From contig NZ_CP047898.1 of the NCBI RefSeq assembly GCF_009911795.1, positions 248,001-312,000 of the forward strand: a stretch of 64,000 nucleotides of DNA. Reading direction: 5' to 3'. Origin of the DNA: Pseudarthrobacter psychrotolerans. GTDB taxonomy: Bacteria; Actinomycetota; Actinomycetes; Actinomycetales; Micrococcaceae. Under the pieces are notes generated by a model. The model saw only the letters and a list, made by a program, of their open reading frames with translations, did not search any database and was not told the origin of the DNA. The translations under genes and the position numbers were made by a program. Shown piece after piece: positions 33,346-42,651 of this stretch; the first letter of the stretch is position 1, and every line of letters begins with the position of its first letter.

Positions 33346-34181
33346 CATTTGTGATGGGTCCTGCCCTGCTTTTCTGCCCCGCCGACCGTCCCGAGCGTTT
33401 CCCCAAGGCTGCCCAACGCGCGGACGCTGTCATCGTGGACCTAGAGGATGCCGTGGCCCCTGCCGACAAGCAGCGGGCGCGCGGCGCGATCCTGGCCCAG
33501 TTGGGCGCTGGCGGGGAGGGGCCGGAGCTCGATCCCAGCCGCACCATCATCAGGATCAATCCGGCCGGCACCGACGAGTTCGAGAAGGACCTGCACTGCC
33601 TGGCCCACACGCCGTACCGCACGGTGATGCTGGCCAAGGCGGAGAGCGCGGCACAGCTCGAAGCCCTGGCGGACTTCCACGTCATCGCCCTATGCGAGAC
33701 CGCCGTCGGAATCCTCAACGCGCCCGCCATCGCGGCAGCGCCCAACGTGGTGGCACTGATGTGGGGCGCTGAGGACCTCCTGGCGTCCCTCAGCGGCACG
33801 TCCAGCAGGACGGACGACGGCGGCTACCGCGCCGTGGCGCTGCACGCCAGATCCGCGGTGCTGCTCGCCGCACGGGCTTTCGGAAAAGAAGCCGTGGACT
33901 CCGTATACGTCAACATCCCGGACCTTGACGGGCTGGCGCTGGAGGCTGCCGATGCCGCAGCGTCAGGATTTGGCTCCAAAGCGTGTATCCACCCCACGCA
34001 GGCCGCCGTTGTCAGGGGCGCCTACGCCCCGTCCGAGGCAGACGTCGCCGCCGCCACGGAGCTGTTGCGGGCAGCGGCTGCCACCGGGTCCGGTGTGTTC
34101 CAGTACGGGGGCAAAATGATCGACGGCCCCATCCTCAAGCACGCGGAAGCCACCATCCGCCGGGCCGGCATCCACTCCTAG
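33342..34181 (+). CDS. HpcH/HpaI-type CoA ester lyase (CitE-like)
   Basis: This 279-residue beta-barrel lyase has ALLFCPADRPERFPKAAQRADAVIVDLEDAVAP (residues about 8-40) with acidic metal ligands, RINPAGTDEFEKDL, ALCETAVGILNAPAIA (with the metal-binding Glu) and GFGSKACIHPTQ near the end. In M. tuberculosis the equivalent Rv2498c cleaves 3-hydroxy-3-methylglutaryl-CoA and citramalyl-CoA, linking leucine and itaconate catabolism. The same role is expected here because no classical HMG-CoA lyase lies in the operon. It is the last gene of the operon. Confidence 0.87.
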   Translation: MTFVMGPALLFCPADRPERFPKAAQRADAVIVDLEDAVAPADKQRARGAILAQLGAGGEGPELDPSRTIIRINPAGTDEFEKDLHCLAHTPYRTVMLAKAESAAQLEALADFHVIALCETAVGILNAPAIAAAPNVVALMWGAEDLLASLSGTSSRTDDGGYRAVALHARSAVLLAARAFGKEAVDSVYVNIPDLDGLALEAADAAASGFGSKACIHPTQAAVVRGAYAPSEADVAAATELLRAAAATGSGVFQYGGKMIDGPILKHAEATIRRAGIHS

Positions 34182-34241
34182 GGCCACAGGGTAGGAATCA
34201 CCCGACTCCGAATCACCCGGGACGGAATCACCGGACCCGAG
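34182..34241. repeat. Imperfect tandem GAATCACC repeats
   Basis: Copies of GAATCACC(CG) occur at about 34194, 34211 and 34225, followed by GAGTCACC, at 14-17-bp spacing in the gap between two convergent genes. No hairpin typical of a terminator was identified. It may be a local duplication without function. Confidence 0.4.
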
Positions 34242-35717
34242 TCACCGCCGCCGGCCGCGTGAACCGCGGAGGGACCGCGGCGGTATGGCCTCGTACAGCG
34301 GCATCCGGACCCAGCGCTCGCCCGTCTCCTGGAACTCAGCCCTGGTGGCGAAGCGGTACAGGTAGCTGCTGGCACGCACCCAACGCGGCGGACCGCCGTC
34401 GAACGGGTCCGTACGGAGAAGCCGCAGCGTCCGCTGGTCCGCCTCCAGCAGTTTCGTGAGGAACGCGTAAAACCACTCCTCGTGGACGGTGCGCAACGGC
34501 AGGAACCACATCAGCCAGTCCAGCCGCAGGTGGTACGGCGCCCACTGGCGCGGCAGCCGGCGCACATCTCCGGGTTTGCCTTTGAACCCATATTCGCGCC
34601 ACTCGGCCGTGTCCCCAGGTTCCTCGTCCAGGGTGCCCTCCACTACGATCTCGACGCGGTGTTTCGTCACCGTGCCGAACGCTCCGTATGTGTTGACCAG
34701 CTGCCAGCGGTTGAAGCTGGCATTCATCAACTGCCCCTTGGAAAGCAGGTTGCGCAGCGGCCAGTAGCTGAGCGCCACCAGCAGGAAGGTGGCCACCAGG
34801 GTGATGGCAAGCCAGTACGGGGGATTGCCGCGGACGTCGCCCCCGGGATCGCCATCCAGCGGCAGGAACGGCAACATGGCGTGGGCCACGGGATCGCTGA
34901 CCGCGGCGAAGGCCAGCACAATGGCCATCCAGTTAAGCCACGCAAAATTGCCGCTGGCCACCAGCCACAGCTGGGTGAAGATGATGATGCCGGCGGCGGT
35001 GCTTGCCACAGGCTGGGGTGCGAAGAGGAAGAACGGCACCACCAGCTGGGCGAAATGGTTCCCCAGGACCTCCAGCCGGTGGAAGGGTTTGGGCAGGAGA
35101 TGCGCCTGGCGGCTCAACGGCCCCGGCATGGGCTGGGTTTCGTGGTGGAAGTAGAGGGCCGTCAGGTCACGCCACTCCCGGCCGCCGCGGATCTTGATCA
35201 TCCCGGCGCCGAACTCCAGCCGGAAGACGAGCCAGGCCAGCAGGATCAGGATGGTGCGCGGCGGCTCCGTCTGGTCCGAGCCAAGGAACGCCACCGTGAA
35301 CCCGGCCTCCAGCAGCAGCATCTCCCAGCCGAAGCCATAAAACGTCTGCCCCACGTTGACGATCGACATGTAAAGCAGCCACAGGGCCAGAAAGGCGATC
35401 AGCGGAACCCACGGCGGCCCGAGCTGGGGGATGCCGGCCACCAGGAGGACAGAAATTGCCAGTCCGGTGCCGCAGACACTACGCAGCAGCCGGTCCGAAT
35501 AACGCCAACGGAACAGCGTGGGGCGCCGGCGCGCGCTGAACCCTTCCAGATAGTCCGGAACCGGAAGCAGGCCGCGTTCGCCCAGCAGCGCAGGGAACTG
35601 GTTCAGGGAGGACAGGAACGCAACAAAGAACAGTGCCGCCACACCTCGCTGCAGCACCTGCCGGGCGAATCCGTACTCCGGCGCATCGAACCAGGAAACC
35701 CAGTCCACGCATTCCAC
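34242..35717 (-). CDS. Lipase maturation factor family membrane protein
   Basis: This 491-residue protein has about ten membrane segments. Near its start it reads WFDAPEYGFARQVLQRGVAALFFVAFLSSLNQFPALLGERGLLPVPDYL, and later EFGAGMIKIRGGREWRDLTALYFHHETQPMPGPLSR. The C-terminal soluble domain reads YGFKGKPGDVRRLPRQWAPYHLRLDWLMWFLPL. These are hallmarks of the LMF1-like family. In animals LMF1 folds secreted lipases; the bacterial role is unknown. It is convergent with the CoA lyase and divergent from the next permease. Confidence 0.87.
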   Translation of the reverse strand: MECVDWVSWFDAPEYGFARQVLQRGVAALFFVAFLSSLNQFPALLGERGLLPVPDYLEGFSARRRPTLFRWRYSDRLLRSVCGTGLAISVLLVAGIPQLGPPWVPLIAFLALWLLYMSIVNVGQTFYGFGWEMLLLEAGFTVAFLGSDQTEPPRTILILLAWLVFRLEFGAGMIKIRGGREWRDLTALYFHHETQPMPGPLSRQAHLLPKPFHRLEVLGNHFAQLVVPFFLFAPQPVASTAAGIIIFTQLWLVASGNFAWLNWMAIVLAFAAVSDPVAHAMLPFLPLDGDPGGDVRGNPPYWLAITLVATFLLVALSYWPLRNLLSKGQLMNASFNRWQLVNTYGAFGTVTKHRVEIVVEGTLDEEPGDTAEWREYGFKGKPGDVRRLPRQWAPYHLRLDWLMWFLPLRTVHEEWFYAFLTKLLEADQRTLRLLRTDPFDGGPPRWVRASSYLYRFATRAEFQETGERWVRMPLYEAIPPRSLRGSRGRRR

Positions 35718-35757
35718 GTTACGCCCGGCGGCGCCGTCCGCCCACTAGGATCGGATG

Positions 35758-36501
35758 GTGTTTGCATTGGTGCTCATTGCCGTCGTTGCGGGGGCACTGG
35801 CCCAGCGGCTGGCCGGCCTCGGATTCGGCCTCCTCGTCTCGCCCGTCCTGGTGGTTCTGCTCGGACCCTTCGACGGCGTGATGATCATCAACCTGTGCGG
35901 CGCGGCCTCATCCCTCCTGATCCTTTCCAGGGTCTGGCGGCACGTGGACTGGAAGCGCTACCTCGGGCTGGCGCTCGCCGCCCTCGCGGGGGTGCTGCCG
36001 GGCGCCTGGCTGGCCAGCAACGTCCCCGAAGCGCCGCTGGAGATCTGCATCGGCATCCTCCTCATCATCGCCCTGCTGGCCTCGCAGCGGCTGACCCGCA
36101 GCACATGGCGCGCCAACGGTCCCGTGCCCATGGTGTCCCTCGGGTTCACGAGCGGACTGATGAACGCGGCAGCCGGCGTCGGCGGACCGGCCATCACCGC
36201 CTACGCCATTGCCACCCGCTGGGAGCAGAAGAGTTTCGGCGCCACGCTCCAGCCCTATTTCGTGACCACCGGACTGTCTTCCCTGGTGATCAAGTACGTA
36301 CTATCCGGTGGACATGTTCCCGGCCTGGATGGCTGGCAATGGCTCAGCATCCTGGCCGCCATGGTGGCCGGAATCATCGCGGGCGACCTGCTCTCCGGCA
36401 AGGTCAAACCGGCCTCCGTCCGCCGGATCGTTGTGGCCATCGCCTACATCGGAGCCGTATCCACGCTGGCCAAAGGTTTCATCGAGCTGGCGGCGGGCTG
36501 A
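35758..36501 (+). CDS. TSUP-family permease (TauE/SafE)
   Basis: This 247-residue protein has about eight membrane segments and an internal duplication typical of TauE/SafE permeases. The N-terminal RLAGLGFGLLVSPVLVVLLGP and the central GFTSGLMNAAAGVGGPAITAYAIATRW carry the Gly-rich family signatures. Such proteins export sulfur-containing or organic anions such as sulfite or sulfoacetate. I chose GTG 35758 because TAGGAT (35746-35751) lies exactly 6 nt upstream; ATG 35755 would add one residue. Substrate is unknown. Confidence 0.85.
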   Translation: MFALVLIAVVAGALAQRLAGLGFGLLVSPVLVVLLGPFDGVMIINLCGAASSLLILSRVWRHVDWKRYLGLALAALAGVLPGAWLASNVPEAPLEICIGILLIIALLASQRLTRSTWRANGPVPMVSLGFTSGLMNAAAGVGGPAITAYAIATRWEQKSFGATLQPYFVTTGLSSLVIKYVLSGGHVPGLDGWQWLSILAAMVAGIIAGDLLSGKVKPASVRRIVVAIAYIGAVSTLAKGFIELAAG

Positions 36502-36535
36502 CCGGACCGCCGGCCGGGTGCGGGATACTTAACCA

Positions 36536-37720
36536 ATGCAGCCTCGCAGAATCGTCCTCCTCGGATCCACCGGTTCCATCGGCACCCAGGCAATTGACGT
36601 CGTCGACGGCGCACCCCACCTTTTTGAGGTGGTGGCGCTCAGCGCCGGCGGAGGAAACCTGGAGCTCCTGGCCCGCCAGGCCGTCCACACCGGTGCCGCC
36701 GCTGTGGGCATCGCCACGGGGGATCCGCGGCAGCTGCGGGACCTGATCTCCGAGGCCGCACGCCTCGCCGGACGGCAGGACTATCGCCCCGAAATCATCG
36801 CCGGCCCGGACGCCTCGGCCCGCATCGCCGCAGTAGAGGCGGACGTGGTGCTCAACGGGATTACCGGGTCCATCGGGCTCGCCCCGACGCTCGCCGCCCT
36901 GAAGTCAGGTGCAACGTTGGCGCTGGCCAACAAGGAATCGCTGATCGTGGGCGGAGCGCTCGTCAAGGCCGCCGCGCGTGAGGGGCAGATCGTACCGGTG
37001 GACTCCGAGCACTCAGCCATAGCGCAGTGCCTGCGCTCCGGCGCCGCGGCCGAAGTTGAGAAGCTCATCCTGACGGCGTCCGGAGGACCGTTCCGCGGCC
37101 GGACGCGGGAGCAGCTCCACGACGTAACACCGAAAGAGGCCCTGGACCACCCCACATGGGACATGGGTCTGATGGTCACCACCAACTCGGCCACGCTGGT
37201 CAACAAGGGCCTGGAGCTCATCGAAGCCCATTTGCTTTTCGACGTGCCGCTGGACCGGATCGACGTGGTGGTCCACCCGCAGTCCGTGGTCCATTCCATG
37301 GTCCAGTTCATCGACGGCTCCGTCATCGCCCAGGCCTCCCCGCCGGACATGCGCCTGCCTATTGCCTTGGGGCTGGGCTGGCCTGACAGAGTCCCCAAAG
37401 CGGCCTCGCCGTGCGACTGGACCAAGGCCACCAGCTGGACGTTCGAACCGCTGGACACGGCCGCCTTCCCGGCCGTGGACCTGGCTAAGGACGCCGCCAA
37501 GCAGGGGAGCACGTTTCCCGCCGTCTTTAATGCGGCGAACGAGGAAGCGGTCATGGCGTTCCATGCGGGGCGCATCCGCTTCACCGAAATCGTGGACACC
37601 ATTGATGCTGTCCTCAGCGAACATTCAGGATCCTCCGGGCTGACGCTGGAGTCGGTACTGGATGCTGAAAACTGGGCACGTACGCGCGCCCACGAACGTT
37701 TAGCAGTCAGCAGTCTCTAG
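36536..37720 (+). CDS. dxr: 1-deoxy-D-xylulose 5-phosphate reductoisomerase
   Basis: This 394-residue enzyme makes 2-C-methyl-D-erythritol 4-phosphate, the committed step of the non-mevalonate isoprenoid pathway. The N-terminal NADPH site is [18 protein letters not shown] (residues about 5-22). Active-site stretches are [41 protein letters not shown] and [17 protein letters not shown] lies 6 nt before the ATG, suggesting a leaderless message. It is followed by the rseP gene, and ispG lies 4 kb further, the usual actinobacterial grouping. Confidence 0.96.
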   Translation: MQPRRIVLLGSTGSIGTQAIDVVDGAPHLFEVVALSAGGGNLELLARQAVHTGAAAVGIATGDPRQLRDLISEAARLAGRQDYRPEIIAGPDASARIAAVEADVVLNGITGSIGLAPTLAALKSGATLALANKESLIVGGALVKAAAREGQIVPVDSEHSAIAQCLRSGAAAEVEKLILTASGGPFRGRTREQLHDVTPKEALDHPTWDMGLMVTTNSATLVNKGLELIEAHLLFDVPLDRIDVVVHPQSVVHSMVQFIDGSVIAQASPPDMRLPIALGLGWPDRVPKAASPCDWTKATSWTFEPLDTAAFPAVDLAKDAAKQGSTFPAVFNAANEEAVMAFHAGRIRFTEIVDTIDAVLSEHSGSSGLTLESVLDAENWARTRAHERLAVSSL

Positions 37721-37738
37721 GAAGCAGCAGATCCACGT

Positions 37739-39070
37739 ATGAGCCCCGTCCTCCTTTTTATCCTCGGCGTCGTCTTTGTGGCGATCGGCATTGCCGTGTC
37801 CATTGCGCTGCACGAAGTCGGCCACCTGGTGCCCGCCAAGCTGTTCAAGGTCCGGGTCACCAAGTACATGATCGGCTTCGGCCCCACCCTGTGGTCCAAA
37901 CGTAGGGGCGAAACTGAATACGGCGTGAAGGCGATTCCGCTGGGTGGCTATGTGTCCATGATCGGCATGTATCCGCCCAACAAGGACGATGGAACTGTAC
38001 GTCCTTCCAGCACCGGCATGTTCCAGACCCTGGCCACGGAAGCCCGGTCCATGGCACACGAGGACGTGGGTCCGGAGGACGCAAACCGCGTGTTCTACCG
38101 GCTGCCGGTGTGGAAGAAAGTCATTGTGATGCTGGGCGGTCCGGCCATGAACCTGCTGATCGGCGTGGTCCTGACCGCCGTCCTGCTGATGGGCTTCGGC
38201 GTGGCCACGGCCACCACCACCATCGCCGACGTCTCCAAATGCCAGGTGGCTGCCGGCCAAACGGTTGATCCCGATTCCCCGGACTGCCAGCTGACCCCCG
38301 CCGCCGCTGCCGGGCTCCTGCCCAACGACGTGGTCACGTCCTTTGACGGGAAAGCTGTCACCGGCTGGGACCAGATGACCGAATGGATCCGTGCCTCCGC
38401 CGGCAGGGAAGTCAGCATTACCGTTGAGCGTGACGGCGCCCCCGTCACCACCACGGTGACACCGGTGCTCTCCGCGCGCCCCGTCGTCGGCGTGGACGGA
38501 CGCCAGGCCAAGGACGACGCCGGCAATCTCCGCTACCAGGACGTCGGCTTCCTGGGCATCGGCGCGCAGACCGAACTGGTTCCCCAACCGGCGTCGTCCG
38601 TCCTGCCCCTGGCGGGCGAAAACATCAAACAAGTGGCCGGCGTCGTCTTCAACCTCCCCGCGAGGGTGGTGGGCGTGGCCAAGGCGGCCTTCAGCGAGGA
38701 AGAGCGTGACCCCAACGGCCCCATCAGCGTGGTGGGGGTCGGGCGTGTGGCCGGTGAAGTGGCTGCCATGGAGGAAGTACCGCTCCAGTCCAGGATTGGC
38801 GCCCTGGTGGGGCTGCTCGCCGGCCTGAACTTTGCGCTCGCGGTCTTCAACCTGATCCCGCTGCTTCCGCTCGACGGCGGCCACGTGGCCGGAGCGCTGT
38901 ATGAAGGGGCGCGGCGGCGGGTGGCCAAGCTGTTTGGCAAACCTGATCCGGGCGCTTTCGACATCGCCAAGCTGCTCCCCGTTACCTACGTGGTGGCCGC
39001 GTTGCTGATGGGCATGAGCCTCCTGCTGATCTATGCCGACATCGTCAAGCCCGTGAACCTGTTCGGCTGA
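37739..39070 (+). CDS. rseP: Site-2 intramembrane zinc metalloprotease (RseP/RIP family)
   Basis: This 443-residue M50 protease has a first membrane helix containing the zinc motif HEVGH (His25 and His29, with catalytic Glu26). A cytoplasmic loop leads to the second helix, a PDZ domain (AAAGLLPNDVVTSFDGKAVTGWDQM, about residues 185-270), and a C-terminal helix with the third zinc ligand in LIPLLPLDGGHV. It cleaves membrane-embedded substrates, such as anti-sigma factors. It follows dxr by 18 bases on the same strand. Confidence 0.94.
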   Translation: MSPVLLFILGVVFVAIGIAVSIALHEVGHLVPAKLFKVRVTKYMIGFGPTLWSKRRGETEYGVKAIPLGGYVSMIGMYPPNKDDGTVRPSSTGMFQTLATEARSMAHEDVGPEDANRVFYRLPVWKKVIVMLGGPAMNLLIGVVLTAVLLMGFGVATATTTIADVSKCQVAAGQTVDPDSPDCQLTPAAAAGLLPNDVVTSFDGKAVTGWDQMTEWIRASAGREVSITVERDGAPVTTTVTPVLSARPVVGVDGRQAKDDAGNLRYQDVGFLGIGAQTELVPQPASSVLPLAGENIKQVAGVVFNLPARVVGVAKAAFSEEERDPNGPISVVGVGRVAGEVAAMEEVPLQSRIGALVGLLAGLNFALAVFNLIPLLPLDGGHVAGALYEGARRRVAKLFGKPDPGAFDIAKLLPVTYVVAALLMGMSLLLIYADIVKPVNLFG

Positions 39071-39118
39071 CTCCTGCGGACGCCTGGCTGGACGGAGCCC
39101 CCGGATCTACCATGAAAC

Positions 39119-39814
39119 ATGGGCACCTTCGCCGTCCAATCGCAGAACATCGGCCGCTGGATCCGGGCAGGGTTATGGGCGCTGCCTGTCTCGTGGGTCG
39201 TCACCGCCTTGTCCACGCTGGAGCCGCAGCCGGACCAGGTAAAGGACCCGGAGGCCTGGGCCCGTTTTGTCAGCTCCGACCCGTACCAGTTCAGGCATCT
39301 GTTCGGCAGTACCGCAGGCACCATACTGGCCCTCTTCGGTGTCTTCGCCTTGGGCTGTTCAATGGCCAACAGCCGGTCAGGACGCCTGGCGCTGGCCTCG
39401 ATGGTGACCACTGTCGCCGGTATGGCTTTGCTGCTGGTGCCGGCCGTGATTTCAACGTTTGCCACTCCCGCCATTGGAAAGGCATACCTGCGCGGAAACC
39501 GAGACGTGATGCAGCTGGAATTCCCGGGGTCCATGACCGGGGCGTTCCTGCTGGGCCTGCTGCTCGCATTGGTTGGCAGCGTGCTGCTGGGGATCTCGGT
39601 ATGGCGTTCCCGCCTGCTGCCGCGCTGGGCCGGGGCACTCTGGGCGGCGGGTGCCGTGGTGTTCTACGTCCTGGGCGTTGTCCTGGGGCAGGCAACAACG
39701 GGAAGCAGCCTGCCGACCCAAACCGCCGGCGCCCTGCTGATGGCCGTGGCCGGTGGATGGATCGCCTGGAGCGGACCCCGTCAGGCCACGGCAGCACGTG
39801 ACGAAACCGGATGA
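39119..39814 (+). CDS. Hypothetical six-helix membrane protein
   Basis: This 231-residue protein has about six hydrophobic segments (first helix about residues 12-30, last about 207-222) and short loops. TACCAT lies 5 nt before the ATG, suggesting its own leaderless promoter. The alternative overlapping frame is Arg/Gly-rich and cannot be a protein of this kind. It interrupts the rseP-ispG neighbourhood. I do not recognise a family; it resembles small DUF-type membrane proteins of Arthrobacter. Confidence 0.75.
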   Translation: MGTFAVQSQNIGRWIRAGLWALPVSWVVTALSTLEPQPDQVKDPEAWARFVSSDPYQFRHLFGSTAGTILALFGVFALGCSMANSRSGRLALASMVTTVAGMALLLVPAVISTFATPAIGKAYLRGNRDVMQLEFPGSMTGAFLLGLLLALVGSVLLGISVWRSRLLPRWAGALWAAGAVVFYVLGVVLGQATTGSSLPTQTAGALLMAVAGGWIAWSGPRQATAARDETG

Positions 39815-39823
39815 TTCCCATTA

Positions 39824-39874
39824 ATCAGCCCTTATTGGCTGATATTTGATAATCAGCTATTTTTGATTGATTAT
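39824..39874. promoter_or_regulatory. AT-rich operator with ATCAGC/GCTGAT half-sites
   Basis: ATCAGCC (39824-39830) pairs with GGCTGAT (39837-39843), and GCTGAT (39838-39843) pairs again with ATCAGC (39852-39857), making two overlapping palindromes. They are followed by TTGATTGATTATT. The 55 bases are far more AT-rich than anything nearby. It lies directly upstream of the SatD-like gene, which ends in a helix-turn-helix, so autoregulation is plausible. Confidence 0.65.
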
Positions 39875-39901
39875 TCCGGATCACCTGCGTACGGTTGAGG
39901 C

Positions 39902-40567
39902 ATGTACGTACTGACCATTGACCAGCGAGGCAGCACTGCCGACGTCGACCGCGTTCCCGATCTGATCGCCGCGCTGCGCAGCCTCACATCGGAGCCCTTT
40001 GAGCGGTCCGTGGGCGATGAGCTCCAGGGTGTGGTGGAACGTGCCGAAGAGGTGGTGGAGATTGTTTTGTACGCACTCCGGAGCGGGCGCTGGTACGTCG
40101 GGATCGGGATCGGCGCAGTGCAGCTCACCCCGGGCGGAAGCCCCCGGGAAGGTTCCGGGAGCGGCTTTGTGGCAGCGCGAAAGGCCGTTGAACTCGCCAA
40201 GGGCTCGGCCGGTCAGGTTCCATTGTCGGTGGTGTCAGGCAGTATTGGCCGTGGACGGGAGATGCCGCCCCACGCCAAGGAAGGAGCCATGACCAGTGCA
40301 AATGCCCAGGCGGTGCTTCGCCTGATCGGACGGCTGGTGCAGCAACGCACACCAGCCCAGTGGCGGGTGGTGGACCGGCTGCGCGCGCGCCAGGGCAGCG
40401 ATGGAAAGCACGGCAGCCAGAAACACGTGGCCCGGGAATTGGGAATCACGGAGCAGTCGGTGAGCCGTGCTGTGCTCAGGTCCGGCTGGCAGGAGGAGTG
40501 GGCCGCCAGGCCTGCCGCGGCCATGCTCCTCGACTACGCCCATTCCCAGATTGAAGGAGACCGGTGA
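39902..40567 (+). CDS. SatD-like protein with C-terminal helix-turn-helix
   Basis: This 221-residue cytoplasmic protein has a first part (MYVLTIDQRGSTADVDRVPDLI, RSVGDELQGVVERAEEVVEIVLYAL, WYVGIGIGAVQ) resembling the SatD family and nucleotide-cyclase-like ferredoxin folds. A C-terminal HTH follows (SQKHVARELGITEQSVSRAVLRSGWQEE, about residues 170-198). It could bind the AT-rich palindromes just upstream. A GAGG precedes the ATG. Its stop overlaps the start of a membrane protein gene, forming a two-gene unit. The function of SatD proteins is uncertain. Confidence 0.75.
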   Translation: MYVLTIDQRGSTADVDRVPDLIAALRSLTSEPFERSVGDELQGVVERAEEVVEIVLYALRSGRWYVGIGIGAVQLTPGGSPREGSGSGFVAARKAVELAKGSAGQVPLSVVSGSIGRGREMPPHAKEGAMTSANAQAVLRLIGRLVQQRTPAQWRVVDRLRARQGSDGKHGSQKHVARELGITEQSVSRAVLRSGWQEEWAARPAAAMLLDYAHSQIEGDR

Positions 40568-41088
40568 ACGCACTTTGGATCACAGTTGCCCTGTTGGTGG
40601 CCGGATTCGCAGGGTGGCCTGTGACCGCGCTCGTGTTCCGGCTCGCGAGGACCATAGATGACAGAGCGGACGCGGCCAGGAAACCGGACCAGGACACATC
40701 AGCCCGGGACCCCTCAGCCGATGTCACGGTAGACACGGTTTCGGAGGCCCCGCGGGCCGGCACGGGGCAAACCGTCGACGGCGAGCTGACGGCGGGTGGC
40801 GGCCAGCCGCCGTCGGACGTTCCCCAAGCGGCGCCCACGCTCCCGGCCCAGCGGATCCTGCGCGGCGGGGCAATCATCGGGGTTCTGGAACGCCTGGGCG
40901 TCTGCGTCGCCATCCTGACCGGACAGCCGGTGGCCATTGCCTACATTGTGGCGATCAAAGGCCTGGGCAGGTTCGCCGAATTGAAGGAAACCCCCGTGGC
41001 TGCGGAGCGGTTCATCATCGGAACGCTCACGTCCATGCTGTGGGCCGCGGGAACGGCGGCAGTTATCAAGGTGGTGTTCCTGCAGTGA
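40564..41088 (+). CDS. Membrane protein coupled to the SatD-like gene
   Basis: This 174-residue protein has an N-terminal membrane helix (about residues 4-28) and a polar Pro/Asp/Thr-rich middle of about 65 residues. Two further hydrophobic segments (GGAIIGVLERLGVCVAILTG and MLWAAGTAAVIKVVFLQ) follow. The first of these resembles the repeat found in DUF3307-type partners of SatD proteins. It starts at a GTG overlapping the SatD-like stop. The pairing suggests a regulator or sensor with its membrane partner; a defined function is not known. Confidence 0.75.
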   Translation: MNALWITVALLVAGFAGWPVTALVFRLARTIDDRADAARKPDQDTSARDPSADVTVDTVSEAPRAGTGQTVDGELTAGGGQPPSDVPQAAPTLPAQRILRGGAIIGVLERLGVCVAILTGQPVAIAYIVAIKGLGRFAELKETPVAAERFIIGTLTSMLWAAGTAAVIKVVFLQ

Positions 41089-41144
41089 GTCTTGCAATCC
41101 TGCCCGGATCGGCGCCAGCCCACCCCTGGGGATAGGGTGTCCTT

Positions 41145-41438
41145 ATGACTGTTTTTGCCGTTGAGTATGTGTACGCCGCCGATTCCTCCACCGTCCGTGA
41201 TGACCACCGCCCCGCGCACCGCGCCTGGCTGGCGGGTCTGGCGGATGAGGGCCAACTGCTGACCAGCGGACCCTACGGGGACGGGGCAGGCGCCCTGCTG
41301 ATCTTCAAGGTCCAGGACGAAACCGAGCTGAACGAACTCCTCAAGCAGGACCCGTTCGCCGTCGCTGGCGCCATTGCCGGGATCCGGACCACCGAGTGGA
41401 CTCCCGTGATCGGCCTCCTGGCCGCACACGCATCCTGA
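41145..41438 (+). CDS. YciI family protein
   Basis: This 97-residue protein has a dimeric alpha+beta (ferredoxin-like) YciI fold: [39 protein letters not shown] and [23 protein letters not shown]. His and Asp near residues 24-27 and 46-50 match the putative catalytic residues. TAGGGT lies 6 nt before the ATG. YciI proteins may have a dehydrochlorinase-like or muconolactone isomerase-like activity, but the substrate is unknown. Confidence 0.88.
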   Translation: MTVFAVEYVYAADSSTVRDDHRPAHRAWLAGLADEGQLLTSGPYGDGAGALLIFKVQDETELNELLKQDPFAVAGAIAGIRTTEWTPVIGLLAAHAS

Positions 41439-41484
41439 TTCCCGGACCTTTTTCACTACTGAAACACCTATCCAAGGAGTCCAC

Positions 41485-42651
41485 GTGACCTCGGTCAGCC
41501 TGGGAATGCCGTCAGCACCGCCGCCCGTCCTCGCCCCCCGCCGCAAGACGCGGCAGATCAAAGTGGGTTCCGTCGGGGTCGGCTCGGACTCGCCCATCAG
41601 CGTGCAGTCCATGACCACCACGCCCACCACGGACATCAACGCCACCCTGCAGCAGATCGCGGAGCTCACCGCCTCCGGCTGCGACATCGTGCGCGTCGCC
41701 TGCCCGTCGGCGGATGATGCAGAGGCCCTGCCCATCATCGCGCGCAAGTCCCAGATCCCCGTCATTGCGGACATCCACTTCCAGCCCAAATACGTCTTCG
41801 CGGCGATTGAGGCCGGCTGCGCGGCAGTGCGCGTGAACCCGGGCAATATCCGCAAGTTCGATGACCAGGTCAAGGAAATCGCCCGCGCCGCGAAGGACCA
41901 CGGGACCTCCATCCGGATCGGCATCAACGCCGGATCCCTGGAGCCCGGAATCCTGAAGAAGTATGGCAAGGCCACCCCCGAGGCCCTCGTGGAATCGGCC
42001 GTCTGGGAAGCCTCGCTGTTCGAAGAGCACGGTTTCAACGACTTCAAGATCTCGGTCAAGCACAACGACCCGGTCATCATGGTTGCTGCCTACGAAATGC
42101 TCGCCGAGCAGGGCGACTGGCCCCTGCACCTGGGTGTGACCGAAGCCGGGCCCGCCTTCCAGGGAACCATCAAGTCCGCCACGGCCTTCGGGGCGCTCCT
42201 GGCCAAGGGCATCGGCGACACCATCCGGGTTTCCCTCTCGGCGCCGCCCGTCGAGGAAATCAAGGTAGGCAACCAGATCCTCCAGTCCCTGAACCTGCGC
42301 CCGCGCAAGCTGGAGATCGTCTCTTGCCCGTCATGCGGCCGCGCCCAGGTGGACGTGTACACCCTTGCCGAGCAGGTCACCGCCGGGCTGGAAGGCATGG
42401 AAATTCCGCTCCGCGTGGCAGTGATGGGCTGCGTTGTCAACGGACCCGGCGAAGCCCGCGAAGCCGATCTGGGGGTAGCGTCCGGCAATGGCAAGGGCCA
42501 GATCTTTGTGAAGGGCAAAGTCATCAAGACTGTGCCTGAGAGCGAGATTGTTGAGACACTGATCGAAGAGGCCATGCGCATAGCTGAAGAGATGGGGGAG
42601 GCCGATGGCGAAGATGCTGTCAAGGGTAGCCCCGTGGTTAGCGTCTCATAA
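41485..42651 (+). CDS. ispG: 4-hydroxy-3-methylbut-2-enyl diphosphate synthase
   Basis: This 388-residue iron-sulfur enzyme (GcpE) carries out the penultimate step of the non-mevalonate isoprenoid pathway. Cluster ligands are Cys281 and Cys284 in CPSCGR and Cys316 in [11 protein letters not shown]. The N-terminal TIM barrel has [19 protein letters not shown] and [19 protein letters not shown]. The GTG start follows AAGGAG at 41474-41479. The 3' end overlaps the next gene by 47 bases, an unusually long overlap. It belongs with dxr and rseP although a 2.4-kb insert separates them. Confidence 0.95.
   Translation: MTSVSLGMPSAPPPVLAPRRKTRQIKVGSVGVGSDSPISVQSMTTTPTTDINATLQQIAELTASGCDIVRVACPSADDAEALPIIARKSQIPVIADIHFQPKYVFAAIEAGCAAVRVNPGNIRKFDDQVKEIARAAKDHGTSIRIGINAGSLEPGILKKYGKATPEALVESAVWEASLFEEHGFNDFKISVKHNDPVIMVAAYEMLAEQGDWPLHLGVTEAGPAFQGTIKSATAFGALLAKGIGDTIRVSLSAPPVEEIKVGNQILQSLNLRPRKLEIVSCPSCGRAQVDVYTLAEQVTAGLEGMEIPLRVAVMGCVVNGPGEAREADLGVASGNGKGQIFVKGKVIKTVPESEIVETLIEEAMRIAEEMGEADGEDAVKGSPVVSVS

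Noticed and set aside
39112-39801. Alternative plus-strand frame over the six-helix membrane protein
   Set aside because: It is Arg/Gly/Pro-rich with no hydrophobic segments, whereas the frame starting at 39119 shows regular helices and a nearby -10 box.
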